Positions 1-8,173 of a DNA stretch of 64,000 nucleotides are shown here, piece after piece (positions within the stretch are counted from its first letter, which is position 1; the number at the start of each line of letters is the position of its first letter). The notes beneath the pieces are model-generated. The model was not told where the DNA came from and made no database searches. It was given only the letters and a program-made list of their open reading frames with translations. The DNA is from CALGFI01 sp963786805. Its GTDB lineage: Bacteria > Actinomycetota > UBA4738 > HRBIN12. The translations under genes were made by a program, and so were the position numbers. The stretch spans positions 62,001 to 126,000 of the forward strand of contig CAWBAK010000005.1 of assembly GCA_963786805.1 (NCBI GenBank), in the 5' to 3' direction.

Positions 1-2
1 GT

Positions 3-941
3 ACCGCCGCCGCGGACGGCGACCCCTCGGGGACGACCCCCGGGTATGCGGCGACCGACTCCGGTATCACCGGAGCGGCGAGCGACCTCACGACGGCAGC
101 CGGGACCAACCAGATGCGGTTCACGAGCGCCGCGGGGGACACGGGTCAGGCGATCAGCGCGGTGTCCGCGGGCGGCGCCAACGTGTGTCCCCCCACCCCA
201 CCGGCGCCACCCGCCGAGAGCGATCTCGCGCCGTGCGGGGGCGCGCGCGTGCTGCAAGCGGGGACCTCACAAGCGGTCGGACACTTCCACGGCTTCACCT
301 CCGACCTCGGCGACGCGACCCTGGTTTCGATCGCGAACCCCGCCACGGCGACCACCACATTCGCCAACCGGATGCTCGTGAGCGGCCAGAACGGCAACCT
401 TCAGAACACGGTGAGCCGGTACATCGGCACGGTGAGGGTGGGCGGACTTCCCGCGAACGTCTCGGCTCCCGTGAACTGGGCCGGGTACTTCCTGCAGCTC
501 TCCTCGTATCACGACACCGTGGTGTCGACCGCAGGAACGAGCGCGGCGGCGCCGACCGCGGCGGTGAATGCGGGGACGCTCAGCTACTGGAGCGGCGCGG
601 GGTACACGAGCGTGAACCTCGCCACGACGCCCGCGTACTCGCTGTCGGGCCTCGTGCTGGATCACTCGACCACCGTCGGGCTGGACCTCGTCCGGGTGCG
701 GATCGGGTCGAGCGGGACGGTCTCGATGCAGACGGTCCCGACGGTGACCTCGACCCCCACGGGGAGCGGTTCGATCCTGCGGAACATCGCCCAAGCGACG
801 GTCGGCTCGCCGGTCTTCGGGACCTTCGACTACGACGTCTGGGTCAACGGCGTGCAGGTCGTCGACCTCACGATCAACCTGTCGCTCGGGACGGCCATGT
901 CCAAGTCCATCTATCAGCCGGCTCCCTCGTCGGCGGCATGA
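3..941 (+). CDS. 5'-truncated secreted/surface protein of the type IV pilus locus, unrecognised
   Basis: The reading frame is open from the window edge to a TGA, so the start lies upstream; 312 codons are visible. The protein is rich in Ser, Thr, Gly, Ala and Val with few charged residues, as in secreted beta-rich proteins, and shows no recognised catalytic motif. It has no prepilin signal in the visible part. The next gene starts inside its stop (ATGA), so it belongs to the pilin operon and may be a pilus-associated or adhesin-like component. That role is inferred from context alone. Confidence 0.6.
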   Translation, partial: TAAADGDPSGTTPGYAATDSGITGAASDLTTAAGTNQMRFTSAAGDTGQAISAVSAGGANVCPPTPPAPPAESDLAPCGGARVLQAGTSQAVGHFHGFTSDLGDATLVSIANPATATTTFANRMLVSGQNGNLQNTVSRYIGTVRVGGLPANVSAPVNWAGYFLQLSSYHDTVVSTAGTSAAAPTAAVNAGTLSYWSGAGYTSVNLATTPAYSLSGLVLDHSTTVGLDLVRVRIGSSGTVSMQTVPTVTSTPTGSGSILRNIAQATVGSPVFGTFDYDVWVNGVQVVDLTINLSLGTAMSKSIYQPAPSSAA

Positions 942-1576
942 CGATCATGCGGAGGATCGCACGACTCGCGCGCCGGGAAGACGGGATGAGCCTCGTCGAG
1001 CTGCTCGTCGCGATGATGATCCTGGGCATCGTCGCCGTGGTGTTCGCGACGACCCTGTCCTCGGTCCAGCGGGTGGTGTCCCACACCGACTCCCGGACCC
1101 AGAACAACACCCAGGCTCGCCTGGCGATCGAGGAGCTCGATCGTGAGATCCGGTCCGGCAACGTCCTCTACGACCCGGGCAGCGGCGTCGACGCCAACTA
1201 CCGGTTCAAGATCTACACCCAGTCGAACGCGCCGACCCGCGACCCTGCTCCCGGGTACGTCTGCCGGCTCTGGCGCATCACGTCGACCTACGACCTGCAG
1301 ACCCGGTTCTGGCCGCCCACCCAACCCGAGGATGCGACCGACTGGCGGACCGTCGCCACCGGCGTCGTCAACCGGGCGCTGAGCCCCGCGGTCCCAGCGT
1401 TCGCACTCGACCCGGACCCGAACAAGGGCGGGCGCACGGTGAACATCGTCCTGATGATGAACAACGACCTGGCGGGCCGGCCGAACGAGACGCTGAAGGT
1501 CCAATCGGCGCTGACCGGGCGGAACACGTCCTACGGTTTCCCGGTGAGCGTCTGCAACACGGAGCCGGCCGACTGA
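938..1576 (+). CDS. type IV prepilin-like protein (minor pilin/pseudopilin)
   Basis: A 212-residue protein with a class III (prepilin) signal near the N terminus: a basic leader, then the cleavage motif G/MSLVE, then a hydrophobic helix of about 20 residues ending in the AVVFATTL region. Glu at +5 of the mature protein is present. Such proteins are processed by prepilin peptidase and packed into the pilus or its tip. The start ATG overlaps the previous stop (ATGA). The globular part is not similar to anything I recognise. PilV/PilW-type minor pilin is the best guess from gene order. Confidence 0.8.
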   Translation: MTIMRRIARLARREDGMSLVELLVAMMILGIVAVVFATTLSSVQRVVSHTDSRTQNNTQARLAIEELDREIRSGNVLYDPGSGVDANYRFKIYTQSNAPTRDPAPGYVCRLWRITSTYDLQTRFWPPTQPEDATDWRTVATGVVNRALSPAVPAFALDPDPNKGGRTVNIVLMMNNDLAGRPNETLKVQSALTGRNTSYGFPVSVCNTEPAD

Positions 1577-3001
1577 TGAGGGGAGCGTGGATGTTCCAGC
1601 GGATCCACCGAGACGAGAGCGGCTTCGCGATGGTCTTCGCCGTCCTCGTGGTGTTCGTCGTCGTGACGCTGTCCATCACGGTGTTGAGCCTGTCGATCCA
1701 CAACAGCGAGCAGAGCGCCTACGACCGCCGGCGCGTGACGTCGGTCGTAGCCGCCGAGGCGGGGGTCGACGATGCCTGGAACAGGATCCAGACGACGGCG
1801 CCGGAGAACCTGCCGTGCACGACGCAGACCGGCTCGGTCGAAGCGGAGCCGGGCCCGGCGACGTTCTCCGCCGCCTACAGCTGGTACGCGGACTCGGCCG
1901 GTACGACACTCCTGACCGGGTGTCCGAGCCAGACGAACGTGCCGGCGGGCGTCCTGGTGACGGCGACGGGGCGAACGAGCAACACCGTCCCGAGGCAAGT
2001 ACAGGCCTACATGACCCTCACGCCGAACTACGGGGGCTTCGACGCCGCGATCCTGTCGGTCACGAACACGACCTTCTCGAACAACTTCACCGTCACGGGG
2101 CTCACCGGGAACGACGGGGACGTCTACATCACGAGCGGCAACCTCGTGGTCACGAACTCGCCGACGGTCTACGGCAACGTCTACGTCCCCACCGGATCGG
2201 CTTCCATGTCGAACGGAAGTCAGATCGTGGGCAACCTGTGGGCGCTGAACTCGGTCACCGTCAACAACCCCGCCACCGTGACGGGGAACGTCATCTCATC
2301 GACCTCCAGCATCGCCGGCTCGGGGACGATCGGGGGCTCCGCCACGGCCGGAACGACGATCGCCGCGCCATTGACGGTGGGGGGGAACGAGTATCCGAGC
2401 ACGCCGCAGGGCCCGCCGCCGACCCAGGCCTTCCCGAAGCTCTGCCAGGTGGCGATCACCAGGGTGTGCAGCGCCATGCCATGGACCGGCTACACCGTGA
2501 CCACCTACACGGGTGCCTCGGCGTGCACGTCCGCCAAGAACTTCCTCACCACGGGCACGCTCACCGGGAACCGCGTCGTGTTCATCGACGCCGTCTGCAA
2601 CCTCGCGATCGGGAACAACGACGACATCACCTTCACGGGAGACCTGGCGATCGTCACCCAGGGGATGCATCACGACGACCAACCAGAACAACTTCACCGG
2701 CGTGAGCGGGAAGAAGCTGTTCCTCATCGTGAACTACCGGTCGATCTTCACGGCGAGCTGCAGCTCCTCGTACAACATATCGATCGGGAACAACTCGAAC
2801 TTCACCAATGCCAGCGTCCTGTTCTACTCGCCCTGCACGGTGACCCTGAACAACTCGAACAACTTCGCGGGGCAGGCCCTCGGCAACACCGTGAACATCA
2901 CCAACCAGTTCACGCTGAGCTACCGGCCGGTCCTGGTGCCGGGGGTTCCTACGCTGATGGGCTTCGACCAGGGGATCGTGTACCTGCGCGAGGTCGCGTA
3001 G
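1576..3001 (+). CDS. PilX-like pilus assembly protein with repetitive beta region, frameshifted
   Basis: The N terminus has a basic stretch, then the hydrophobic helix FAMVFAVLVVFVVVTLS, then an AAEAGVDDAWNRI motif typical of PilX-type pilus proteins. The middle (about residues 155-275) is Asn/Thr/Gly/Val-rich with short repeating strands such as TVYGNVYV, suggesting a beta-solenoid. The first frame holds good protein to about base 2662 (GDLAIVTQG); the natural continuation (ITTTNQNNFTGVSG to YLREVA) is one frame over and stops at 3001. A single-base indel near 2662-2671 explains both. No slippery site is visible. The start overlaps the previous stop (TGATG). Confidence 0.7.
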
Positions 3002-3045
3002 GGGAGCGGCCTCCGCGCCGCCTGCGGTAGCGTTCGGCCGCCACG

Positions 3046-3832
3046 ATGACCGCCTTCGACGTCGCGCTGCGCATCCTGCTCGCGCTGCCGTTCGGGCTGG
3101 TCTTCGGGAGCTTCCTGACCGTCGCGGTCCACCGGGTTCCCCTCGGCGAGTCGATCGTGCGTCCCCGATCGCGATGCCCGAGCTGCGGCGCTCCCATCCG
3201 GTCCCTCGACAACGTCCCGCTCGTCTCCTGGGTTCTGCTGCGGGGGCGCTGCCGAGCCTGCGGCGTCCGGATCCCGGCGATCTACCCGCTGATCGAGCTG
3301 GCGTCGGGCGGTCTCTTCGTGGCCGTCGCCCTGACCTTCGACGATCCCTGGGCGGCCGCGGTGTTGGCGCCCTTCCTCGCCTTGCTGGTGGCCATCTCCG
3401 TCATCGACCTCAGGACCAAGAAGATCCCCAACCGCCTGGTCTATCCCGCTTGTCTGATCGCGGCCGCCGCCGATCGTGGTCGCCGACCTCGCCGGGTCCG
3501 AGCTCGACGCCATCCGTGCAGGGATCGGGTTCCTCGCGTACGGCACCGGGCTCCTGGTGGTGGCCCTGATCTCGCCCCGGGGCATGGGGATGGGTGACGT
3601 GAAGCTCGCCGCTCTGATCGGCCTCGTGGTGGGGGCCCTCGGCCTTCGGTACGTGGCCGTGGCGGCGGCGGCGGGGGTCGCGATCGGGGGAGTGGCCTCG
3701 GTGATCGCCCTGATCGCGGGCGCCGGGCGCAAGACCCGGATCCCCTTCGGACCGTTCCTGGCCGCCGGGGCCGCGGTGGCGGTCTTCGCCGGCGGGGCCA
3801 TCGCCGAGGCGTACCTCGACCTCCTGAGATAG
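3046..3832 (+). CDS. pilD: prepilin peptidase (A24 family), frameshifted
   Basis: The first part has the N-terminal prepilin peptidase domain: the GSFLTVAVHRVPLGE motif and a four-cysteine zinc site (CPSCG and CRACG), then membrane helices and the first catalytic aspartate in ISVIDLRTKKIPN. The frame breaks near 3466-3475. The rest continues one frame over from about 3476 with the second catalytic aspartate in GMGMGDVKLAALIG and further membrane helices, ending at 3832. Both halves are needed for a normal enzyme of about 260 residues. It would cleave and N-methylate the pilins encoded upstream. The break lies in a GCC-rich run where sequence errors are common. Confidence 0.85.
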
Positions 3833-3928
3833 GCCCGTCCGGCGCCTCAGATCGGCCGTTCCAGCTCCTCAGACCGATGCCGACGACCTGCGGCCTGTGG
3901 TTTCTGTTGCCTTCTGGAAAAAAGAGCT

Positions 3929-3946
3929 AATTACATCTATGTAATT
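3929..3946. promoter_or_regulatory. perfect AT-rich inverted repeat, candidate operator
   Basis: AATTACAT-CT-ATGTAATT is a perfect 8-bp inverted repeat with a 2-bp spacer. It lies in a short AT-rich island in otherwise very GC-rich DNA, about 36 bp upstream of a good -35 box and ahead of two HTH regulator genes. The position and symmetry suit a dimeric repressor or activator site. What binds it is unknown. Confidence 0.45.
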
Positions 3947-3981
3947 CACGCTACCGTGCCGAAAGTAGTCAAGCGGGGGGA

Positions 3982-4010
3982 TTGACGACGGATGTGACGC
4001 TTGTTACGGT
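3982..4010 (+). promoter_or_regulatory. sigma-70-type promoter for the regulator-pilMNOP operon
   Basis: TTGACG (3982-3987) and TACGGT (4005-4010) are separated by 17 bp. The promoter lies about 90 bp upstream of the first BldC-like gene and is the only convincing promoter in the 270-bp gap after the prepilin peptidase gene. Confidence 0.5.
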
Positions 4011-4102
4011 CCGCACCCCTCCGGGTACGGTGAGGGTACCGAGGCTGCTGATGAAGATGTTGAACATGGTACACGATGGTGCGGATGTGGGAGATGTGAC
4101 AG

Positions 4103-4294
4103 GTGGGACGACGACGACCGTTCGTGGGCGACCGGCTCCTCACCGTGGGTGAGGTGGCGGCCACGATGCGTGTCTCGAACATGACGGTGTACCGGCTCAT
4201 CAAGAGCGGGCAGCTGGCCGCCATCAGGGTCGGGAAGAACTACCGGATCCGAGAGTCGGACGTGGACCGCTACCTGTCCGAACGATCGGTCTAG
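4103..4294 (+). CDS. BldC-like small helix-turn-helix regulator, copy 1
   Basis: A 63-residue protein made almost wholly of one MerR/excisionase-type winged HTH: RLLTVGEVAATMRVS, then MTVYRLIKSGQLAAIRVG, then the wing KNYRIRESDVDRYL. This is the compact architecture of BldC, an actinobacterial DNA-binding regulator. It is followed by a close paralogue 12 bp downstream and then by pilM. The start is taken as GTG at 4103. A role in pilus gene control is inferred from position. Confidence 0.8.
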   Translation: MGRRRPFVGDRLLTVGEVAATMRVSNMTVYRLIKSGQLAAIRVGKNYRIRESDVDRYLSERSV

Positions 4295-4306
4295 GCGGGA
4301 GACGAG

Positions 4307-4525
4307 ATGTCGGGACGCGGGCGAACGGGGTGGACCAGCCGGCAGGCTGGTGACCGCCTGCTCACCGTGGCCGAGGTGGCCGGGGTGATGCGCGTCTCGA
4401 CGATGACCGTGTACCGCCTGATCAAGAGCGGCGAACTTCCGGCCTTGCGGGTCGGGAAGAACTATCGGATCCGCGAGTCCGAGGTCGACCGATACCTGCT
4501 CGACCGCCAGGTGGAGGGCGCCTGA
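4307..4525 (+). CDS. BldC-like small helix-turn-helix regulator, copy 2
   Basis: A 72-residue paralogue of the preceding gene, nearly identical through the recognition helix (MTVYRLIKSGELPALRVG) and wing (NYRIRESEVDRYL). The N terminus is longer and basic. Its TGA overlaps the ATG of pilM (TGATG), so translation is probably coupled to the pilus operon. Two tandem copies point to a recent duplication and possibly to heterodimers or cooperative side-by-side binding, as known for BldC on direct repeats. Confidence 0.8.
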   Translation: MSGRGRTGWTSRQAGDRLLTVAEVAGVMRVSTMTVYRLIKSGELPALRVGKNYRIRESEVDRYLLDRQVEGA

Positions 4526-5610
4526 TGGCCAGGACGAGGGTGGGCCTGGACGTGGGGTCGACGGCCGTGCGTGCCGCCGAGGTCGCCAGCGGCGACGTTC
4601 CGGTGCTCGTCCGCGCGGCGCAGGTGCCGCTGCCGCTCGGGGCCGTCGAGGCCGGAGAGGTCAAGCAGCCCGAGATCGTGGCGGAGGCCCTTCGGGAGCT
4701 CTGGGGAAAGGCCGGCGTGAAGGCCAAGCAGGTGCATCTCGGCGTCGGCAACCAGCGGGTCGTCGTCCGCGAGATCGCGCTCCCGTGGCTCCCCGAGAAG
4801 GAGCTTCGCGATTCCCTGGCCTTCCAGGTCCAGGAGTTCATCCCGATGGCGGCCGAGGAGGCCGTGCTCGACTTCGATCCACTGGGCGAGATCGACCAGG
4901 GTGGGCGCCGGATGCAGCGGATCCTGCTCGTCGCGGCCCACAAGGGCATGGTCAACACGCTCGTCGATGCCGTGGTCGCCGCCAAGCTCGATCCGGTCGG
5001 CATCGATCTCACCTCGTTCGCCATCGTGCGCGCCGTCGGCAGCGGCGACGAGGCCCTCGATCTGGAAACGACGGGCGACGAGGCGGTGATCGACGTCGGA
5101 GGCCACGTGACCAGCATCTGCATCCACGATCGCGGGACCACCCGATTCGTCCGCATCCTGCCGTCCGGCGGGCGCGACATCACGCTCGCGATCGCGAGCG
5201 GGCTCGGGGTGGACGAGGCCGTGGCCGAGGCGCTGAAGCGCGGCGAGCCGGTCGCGCCACCGACCGATCCGGAAGGCCGGCCGATGGAGCTTCCCAACAT
5301 CGAGGACGTCCGACGCATCGGGCTCCAGCGGGCGGGGAGCTACGTCGATGAGATCCGCTCGTCGCTGGAGTTCTACGCAGCGCAGGTTCCCGGGGCGCGG
5401 ATCGCTCGCGTCGTGGTCACCGGCGGTGGCTCGCGGCTTCACGGCTTCCTCCAGCTCCTGCAGGAGCGGATCCCCGTGACGGTGGACCGAGGCCGTCTGT
5501 TCGAGCGCGTGAAGTCCGAGCTGAACCTTGACGCTGAGGCCGCCGAGGAGGCCGAGGCGCTGCTCGGCGTCGCCGTCGGCCTCGCGATCGGAGACCGGAG
5601 GCGATCGTGA
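4525..5610 (+). CDS. pilM: type IV pilus inner-membrane platform protein PilM (actin-like ATPase)
   Basis: A 361-residue actin-fold protein. The first phosphate motif is VGLDVGSTAVRAAEV, the PilM motif LPWLPEKELRDSLAFQVQEF follows at about residues 90-110, a second phosphate motif EAVIDVGGHVTSICI is near 185, and an adenosine motif VVTGGGSRLHGF is near 305. PilM is cytoplasmic and binds the N-terminal tail of PilN to build the alignment complex. pilN starts 4 bp before this gene ends (GTGA), and pilO and pilP follow in order, so the assignment is firm. Confidence 0.95.
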   Translation: MARTRVGLDVGSTAVRAAEVASGDVPVLVRAAQVPLPLGAVEAGEVKQPEIVAEALRELWGKAGVKAKQVHLGVGNQRVVVREIALPWLPEKELRDSLAFQVQEFIPMAAEEAVLDFDPLGEIDQGGRRMQRILLVAAHKGMVNTLVDAVVAAKLDPVGIDLTSFAIVRAVGSGDEALDLETTGDEAVIDVGGHVTSICIHDRGTTRFVRILPSGGRDITLAIASGLGVDEAVAEALKRGEPVAPPTDPEGRPMELPNIEDVRRIGLQRAGSYVDEIRSSLEFYAAQVPGARIARVVVTGGGSRLHGFLQLLQERIPVTVDRGRLFERVKSELNLDAEAAEEAEALLGVAVGLAIGDRRRS

Positions 5611-6236
5611 ACCAGGTCAACCTCCTTCCCCCCGAGCTCCGGCAGCGGCAGGCGGTCCGGCGCACGACCTCGTTCGTCGTCGCGGGTGGCCTCGTTGTGA
5701 TCGCGCTCGTGGGTGTCTTCTTCTTCCTCCAGTCGCAGAGGCTGGCCGACGTCCAGGACGAGCTCGCCGCGCAGGAAGCCCGGAACTCCGACCTGCAGGC
5801 CAGGATCGTCGAGCTCCAGTCCTTCGCGGCGCTGGAGGCCGAGCTGGACGCCAAGCGGCAACTCGTCACCACGCTGTTCCTGAACGAGGTGTCGTGGTCG
5901 AGCGCGCTGCTGGATGTCTCCCGCGTGATCCCGGACGCCTCGTACCTGTTGAACATGACGGGTCAGGTCCAGGGAACGGGCATCGCGGCGGATCCGACGG
6001 CGCCGCCCGTGATCGGAGGACTGATCGGGAACATGACCTTCTCCGGGGTGGCGCAGGAGACCGAGACGATCGCCACGTGGCTGGTCCGGCTCGAGCAGGT
6101 CGAAGGCTGGGTGAACGCGTGGGTCACGAGTGCCCAGGAGAACGCCCCCTTCAGCCGGATCTACACCTTCGCCAGTGGGCTCGATCTGACGCTCGAGGCT
6201 GCGACCGATCGCGGACAGGGGAGCGTGACGCCGTGA
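5607..6236 (+). CDS. pilN: type IV pilus assembly protein PilN
   Basis: A 209-residue protein starting with the PilM-binding motif VNLLPPE, followed by one membrane helix (about residues 21-43, TSFVVAGGLVVIALVGVFFF), a coiled coil of about 40 residues, and a periplasm-side ferredoxin-like domain. That architecture and the position between pilM and pilO identify it. It pairs with PilO in the inner-membrane alignment complex. It starts with GTG inside pilM's stop. Confidence 0.92.
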   Translation: MNQVNLLPPELRQRQAVRRTTSFVVAGGLVVIALVGVFFFLQSQRLADVQDELAAQEARNSDLQARIVELQSFAALEAELDAKRQLVTTLFLNEVSWSSALLDVSRVIPDASYLLNMTGQVQGTGIAADPTAPPVIGGLIGNMTFSGVAQETETIATWLVRLEQVEGWVNAWVTSAQENAPFSRIYTFASGLDLTLEAATDRGQGSVTP

Positions 6237-6841
6237 ACGGCCGACGCGCTCCTTTGATCGCCGGCGCCGTCGCGATCGTCGTGGCGATCCTTGCCGTCAT
6301 GCTGCTCGTGCTCCCCAAGATGGGCCAGGTGAGCGAGGCGCAGGACGAGTTGCAGGTGGCACAGGACCAGGAGCTCGCCCTCGAGGCGCAGCTCCGCTCG
6401 CTCGAGGAGGCCCAGGCCCAGGCCCCCGAGACCGAGCGTCAGATCGCGCTGATCGAGGACCAGGTACCCCCGACGGCCGACCTTCCGACGCTGTTCCGGT
6501 TGCTGAACTCGGCCGCGGACCGCTCGGCGGTGGACTTCTTCTCGTTCACCCCCGGCATCCCGGTGACCGATCCGGCCGCGCAGTTCTCCACGATCTCGTC
6601 GCAGGTGCTGGTGACGGGCGGCTACTTCGCGCTCGACGAGTTCCTGTTCCTGATGGAGACCCTGCCGCGTGCGGCGAAGGTGGTCTCGATCGCGGTGGCT
6701 CCGAGCGCCGCCCCCGGCACAGCGACCGGCTCCACGACGTCCCTGCAGCTGCAGGCGACGGTCGAGTTCTACACGACCGACACGAGCGCCGGCCCCGGGT
6801 CGATCCCTGGACCGACCACCGGCGTACCGACAGGAGCCTGA
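6233..6841 (+). CDS. pilO: type IV pilus assembly protein PilO
   Basis: A 202-residue protein with one N-terminal membrane helix (LIAGAVAIVVAILAVMLLVL), a coiled coil rich in Gln, Glu and Leu (about residues 35-70), the VPPTADLPTLFRLLN motif, and a C-terminal alpha/beta domain. The start is GTG at 6233, overlapping the pilN stop as GTGA; longer in-frame versions would run deep into pilN. It forms a heterodimer with PilN. The C-terminal tail is Gly/Pro/Thr-rich. Confidence 0.9.
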   Translation: MNGRRAPLIAGAVAIVVAILAVMLLVLPKMGQVSEAQDELQVAQDQELALEAQLRSLEEAQAQAPETERQIALIEDQVPPTADLPTLFRLLNSAADRSAVDFFSFTPGIPVTDPAAQFSTISSQVLVTGGYFALDEFLFLMETLPRAAKVVSIAVAPSAAPGTATGSTTSLQLQATVEFYTTDTSAGPGSIPGPTTGVPTGA

Positions 6842-6842
6842 C

Positions 6843-7493
6843 ATGCAACTCACCCCCCGAGACAAGCGGATGCTCCAGGTCCTCGGCGTCATCGGCGGCC
6901 TGGCGCTGCTGTACTTCGTGTTCACGACCGTGCTGGGAGGAGACGGCGGCGGCGGCGAGGTTGCCGCGCCGCCCGGAAACGGCGGCGTCTCGCCCACGGC
7001 GAGCCCGACCATCACGCCGTCTCCGACGCCCCGCGAGACGCTGCCGCCCGTGGACCTGGTCGGAGCCAGGGATCCGTTCTCGATCCCGCCGGCTCTGCAG
7101 GTGACCGTGACCACGAGCGGCAGCGTCGGCCCCACTGGAACGACGACACCGACGTCGACGGCGACGTTCACCACGCCTCCGCCCACGACGCCACCGCCGA
7201 CCACGCCGCCGCCGACGACACCGCCACCCACGACGCCTCCACCGACGTCGCCTCCGCCTCCGCCTCCGCCTCCGGAGACGGACCACATCAAGATCGGCGG
7301 CCACGACGTTCAGTTGGTGTCGATCAACGACAACGGCCGGCGCCTGCAGGTCAAGGTCGACGGGAGGGTCTACACGGTCGAGGAGGGCGCGCTGTTCGCC
7401 GAGACCTTCAAGCTCGTGAACATCCAGGGACGCTGCGCGCGGTTCCTGTTCGGAGACCAGAGCTTCGAGTTGTGTGAGAACCCGAGGAACTGA
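6843..7493 (+). CDS. PilP-like pilus protein with Thr/Pro spacer
   Basis: A 216-residue protein with a short cytoplasmic start, one membrane helix (MLQVLGVIGGLALLYFVFTT), a long Ser/Thr/Pro/Gly spacer with five TTPPP-type repeats, and a C-terminal beta domain of about 75 residues (HDVQLVSINDNGRRLQVKV to FLFGDQSFELC). Position after pilMNO and the terminal beta domain resemble PilP, which caps the alignment complex. Unlike Gram-negative PilP it lacks a lipobox and uses a membrane helix, fitting an organism without an outer-membrane secretin. It is the last gene before a strong terminator. Confidence 0.7.
   Translation: MQLTPRDKRMLQVLGVIGGLALLYFVFTTVLGGDGGGGEVAAPPGNGGVSPTASPTITPSPTPRETLPPVDLVGARDPFSIPPALQVTVTTSGSVGPTGTTTPTSTATFTTPPPTTPPPTTPPPTTPPPTTPPPTSPPPPPPPPETDHIKIGGHDVQLVSINDNGRRLQVKVDGRVYTVEEGALFAETFKLVNIQGRCARFLFGDQSFELCENPRN
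7186..7260 (+). repeat. 15-bp tandem repeat encoding TTPPP units
   Basis: About five degenerate copies of a 15-bp unit (of the form ACGACGCCACCGCCG) encode the Thr-Pro spacer of the PilP-like protein. The repeat is in-frame, so copy-number change would alter only spacer length. Edges are approximate. Confidence 0.7.
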
Positions 7494-7540
7494 ACCCGCA
7501 CCGCCGGCGTCGCGCTCGGGGGGAGCGGTCGCCGGTTCGA

Positions 7541-7570
7541 GAGGGCGGCCCCGTTTTCGGGGCCGCCCTC
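7541..7570 (+). terminator. intrinsic terminator after the pilus operon
   Basis: A perfect 12-bp stem, GAGGGCGGCCCC pairing with GGGGCCGCCCTC around the loop GTTTTC, starts about 48 bp after the last pilus gene. There is no long T tract, as is usual in GC-rich actinobacteria. Confidence 0.7.
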
Positions 7571-7669
7571 ACCAAGTTGGGCCGTCTTGTTCGCGCGATC
7601 CGCGAGCCGGGCGCGGGCCTCGGGGCGGCCAGGGAGCCCCCCTATGATGAGGTCCATGGTCGGGGGTCC

Positions 7670-8173
7670 GTGGTGATCGTGTACCTGGTGGGGATGCCCG
7701 GTTCGGGCAAGTCCACCGTGGGTCCCGAGCTGGCGGCGCGCCTGGGTGTTCCTTTCGTGGAGCTCGACGCCGAGATCGAGCGCGCGGCGGGAGCGACCGT
7801 CCGCGAGATCTTCGAACGCGAGGGCGAGGCACGTTTCCGCGAGCTCGAGGCGGGAGCGCTGACGGAAGCCGCCGGGCGCGACCCCTCGGTCATCTCGTGC
7901 GGCGGCGGCGTGGTCCTGGAGCCCGCGAACCGGATCACCCTCCGGGCGACCGGCGAGGTGGTGTTCCTGTCCGTCCCGCTCGAGGTCCTGCGCGAGCGCG
8001 TGCTCCCGGCGAAGGACCGCCCGCTGATCCGCGAGGAGGGCGACCTGGAGCGCCTCCAGCGAGAGCGCGAGCCGCTCTACCGCGAGTTCGCGGCGCACGT
8101 CGTCGACGCGAGCGGTTCGGTCGAGGAGGTCGCGGAGGCGATCGAGAAGGAACTCCTGCGTTGGAGCGCGTGA
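7670..8173 (+). CDS. aroK: shikimate kinase
   Basis: Shikimate to shikimate 3-phosphate with ATP, in aromatic amino acid synthesis. The P-loop GMPGSGKST is near the N terminus, followed by the shikimate-binding D-x-E of ELDAEIE, the Gly-rich SCGGGVVLEP, and the lid arginines in AKDRPLIR. I place the start at GTG 7670, directly before the first beta strand (VVIVYLVG), giving 167 residues, the usual size; the frame is open for 31 codons upstream. A TATGAT box at 7643-7648 could serve as its promoter. aroB follows with a GTGA overlap. Confidence 0.93.
   Translation: MVIVYLVGMPGSGKSTVGPELAARLGVPFVELDAEIERAAGATVREIFEREGEARFRELEAGALTEAAGRDPSVISCGGGVVLEPANRITLRATGEVVFLSVPLEVLRERVLPAKDRPLIREEGDLERLQREREPLYREFAAHVVDASGSVEEVAEAIEKELLRWSA

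Noticed and set aside
2655..2675. Programmed ribosomal frameshifting in the PilX-like gene
   Set aside because: No slippery heptamer or clear stimulatory structure, and three unrelated genes in the window show similar single-base shifts.
7186..7260. Short regular repeats that might suggest CRISPR
   Set aside because: Unit is 15 bp, contiguous, in-frame and encodes TTPPP; there are no spacers and no cas genes.
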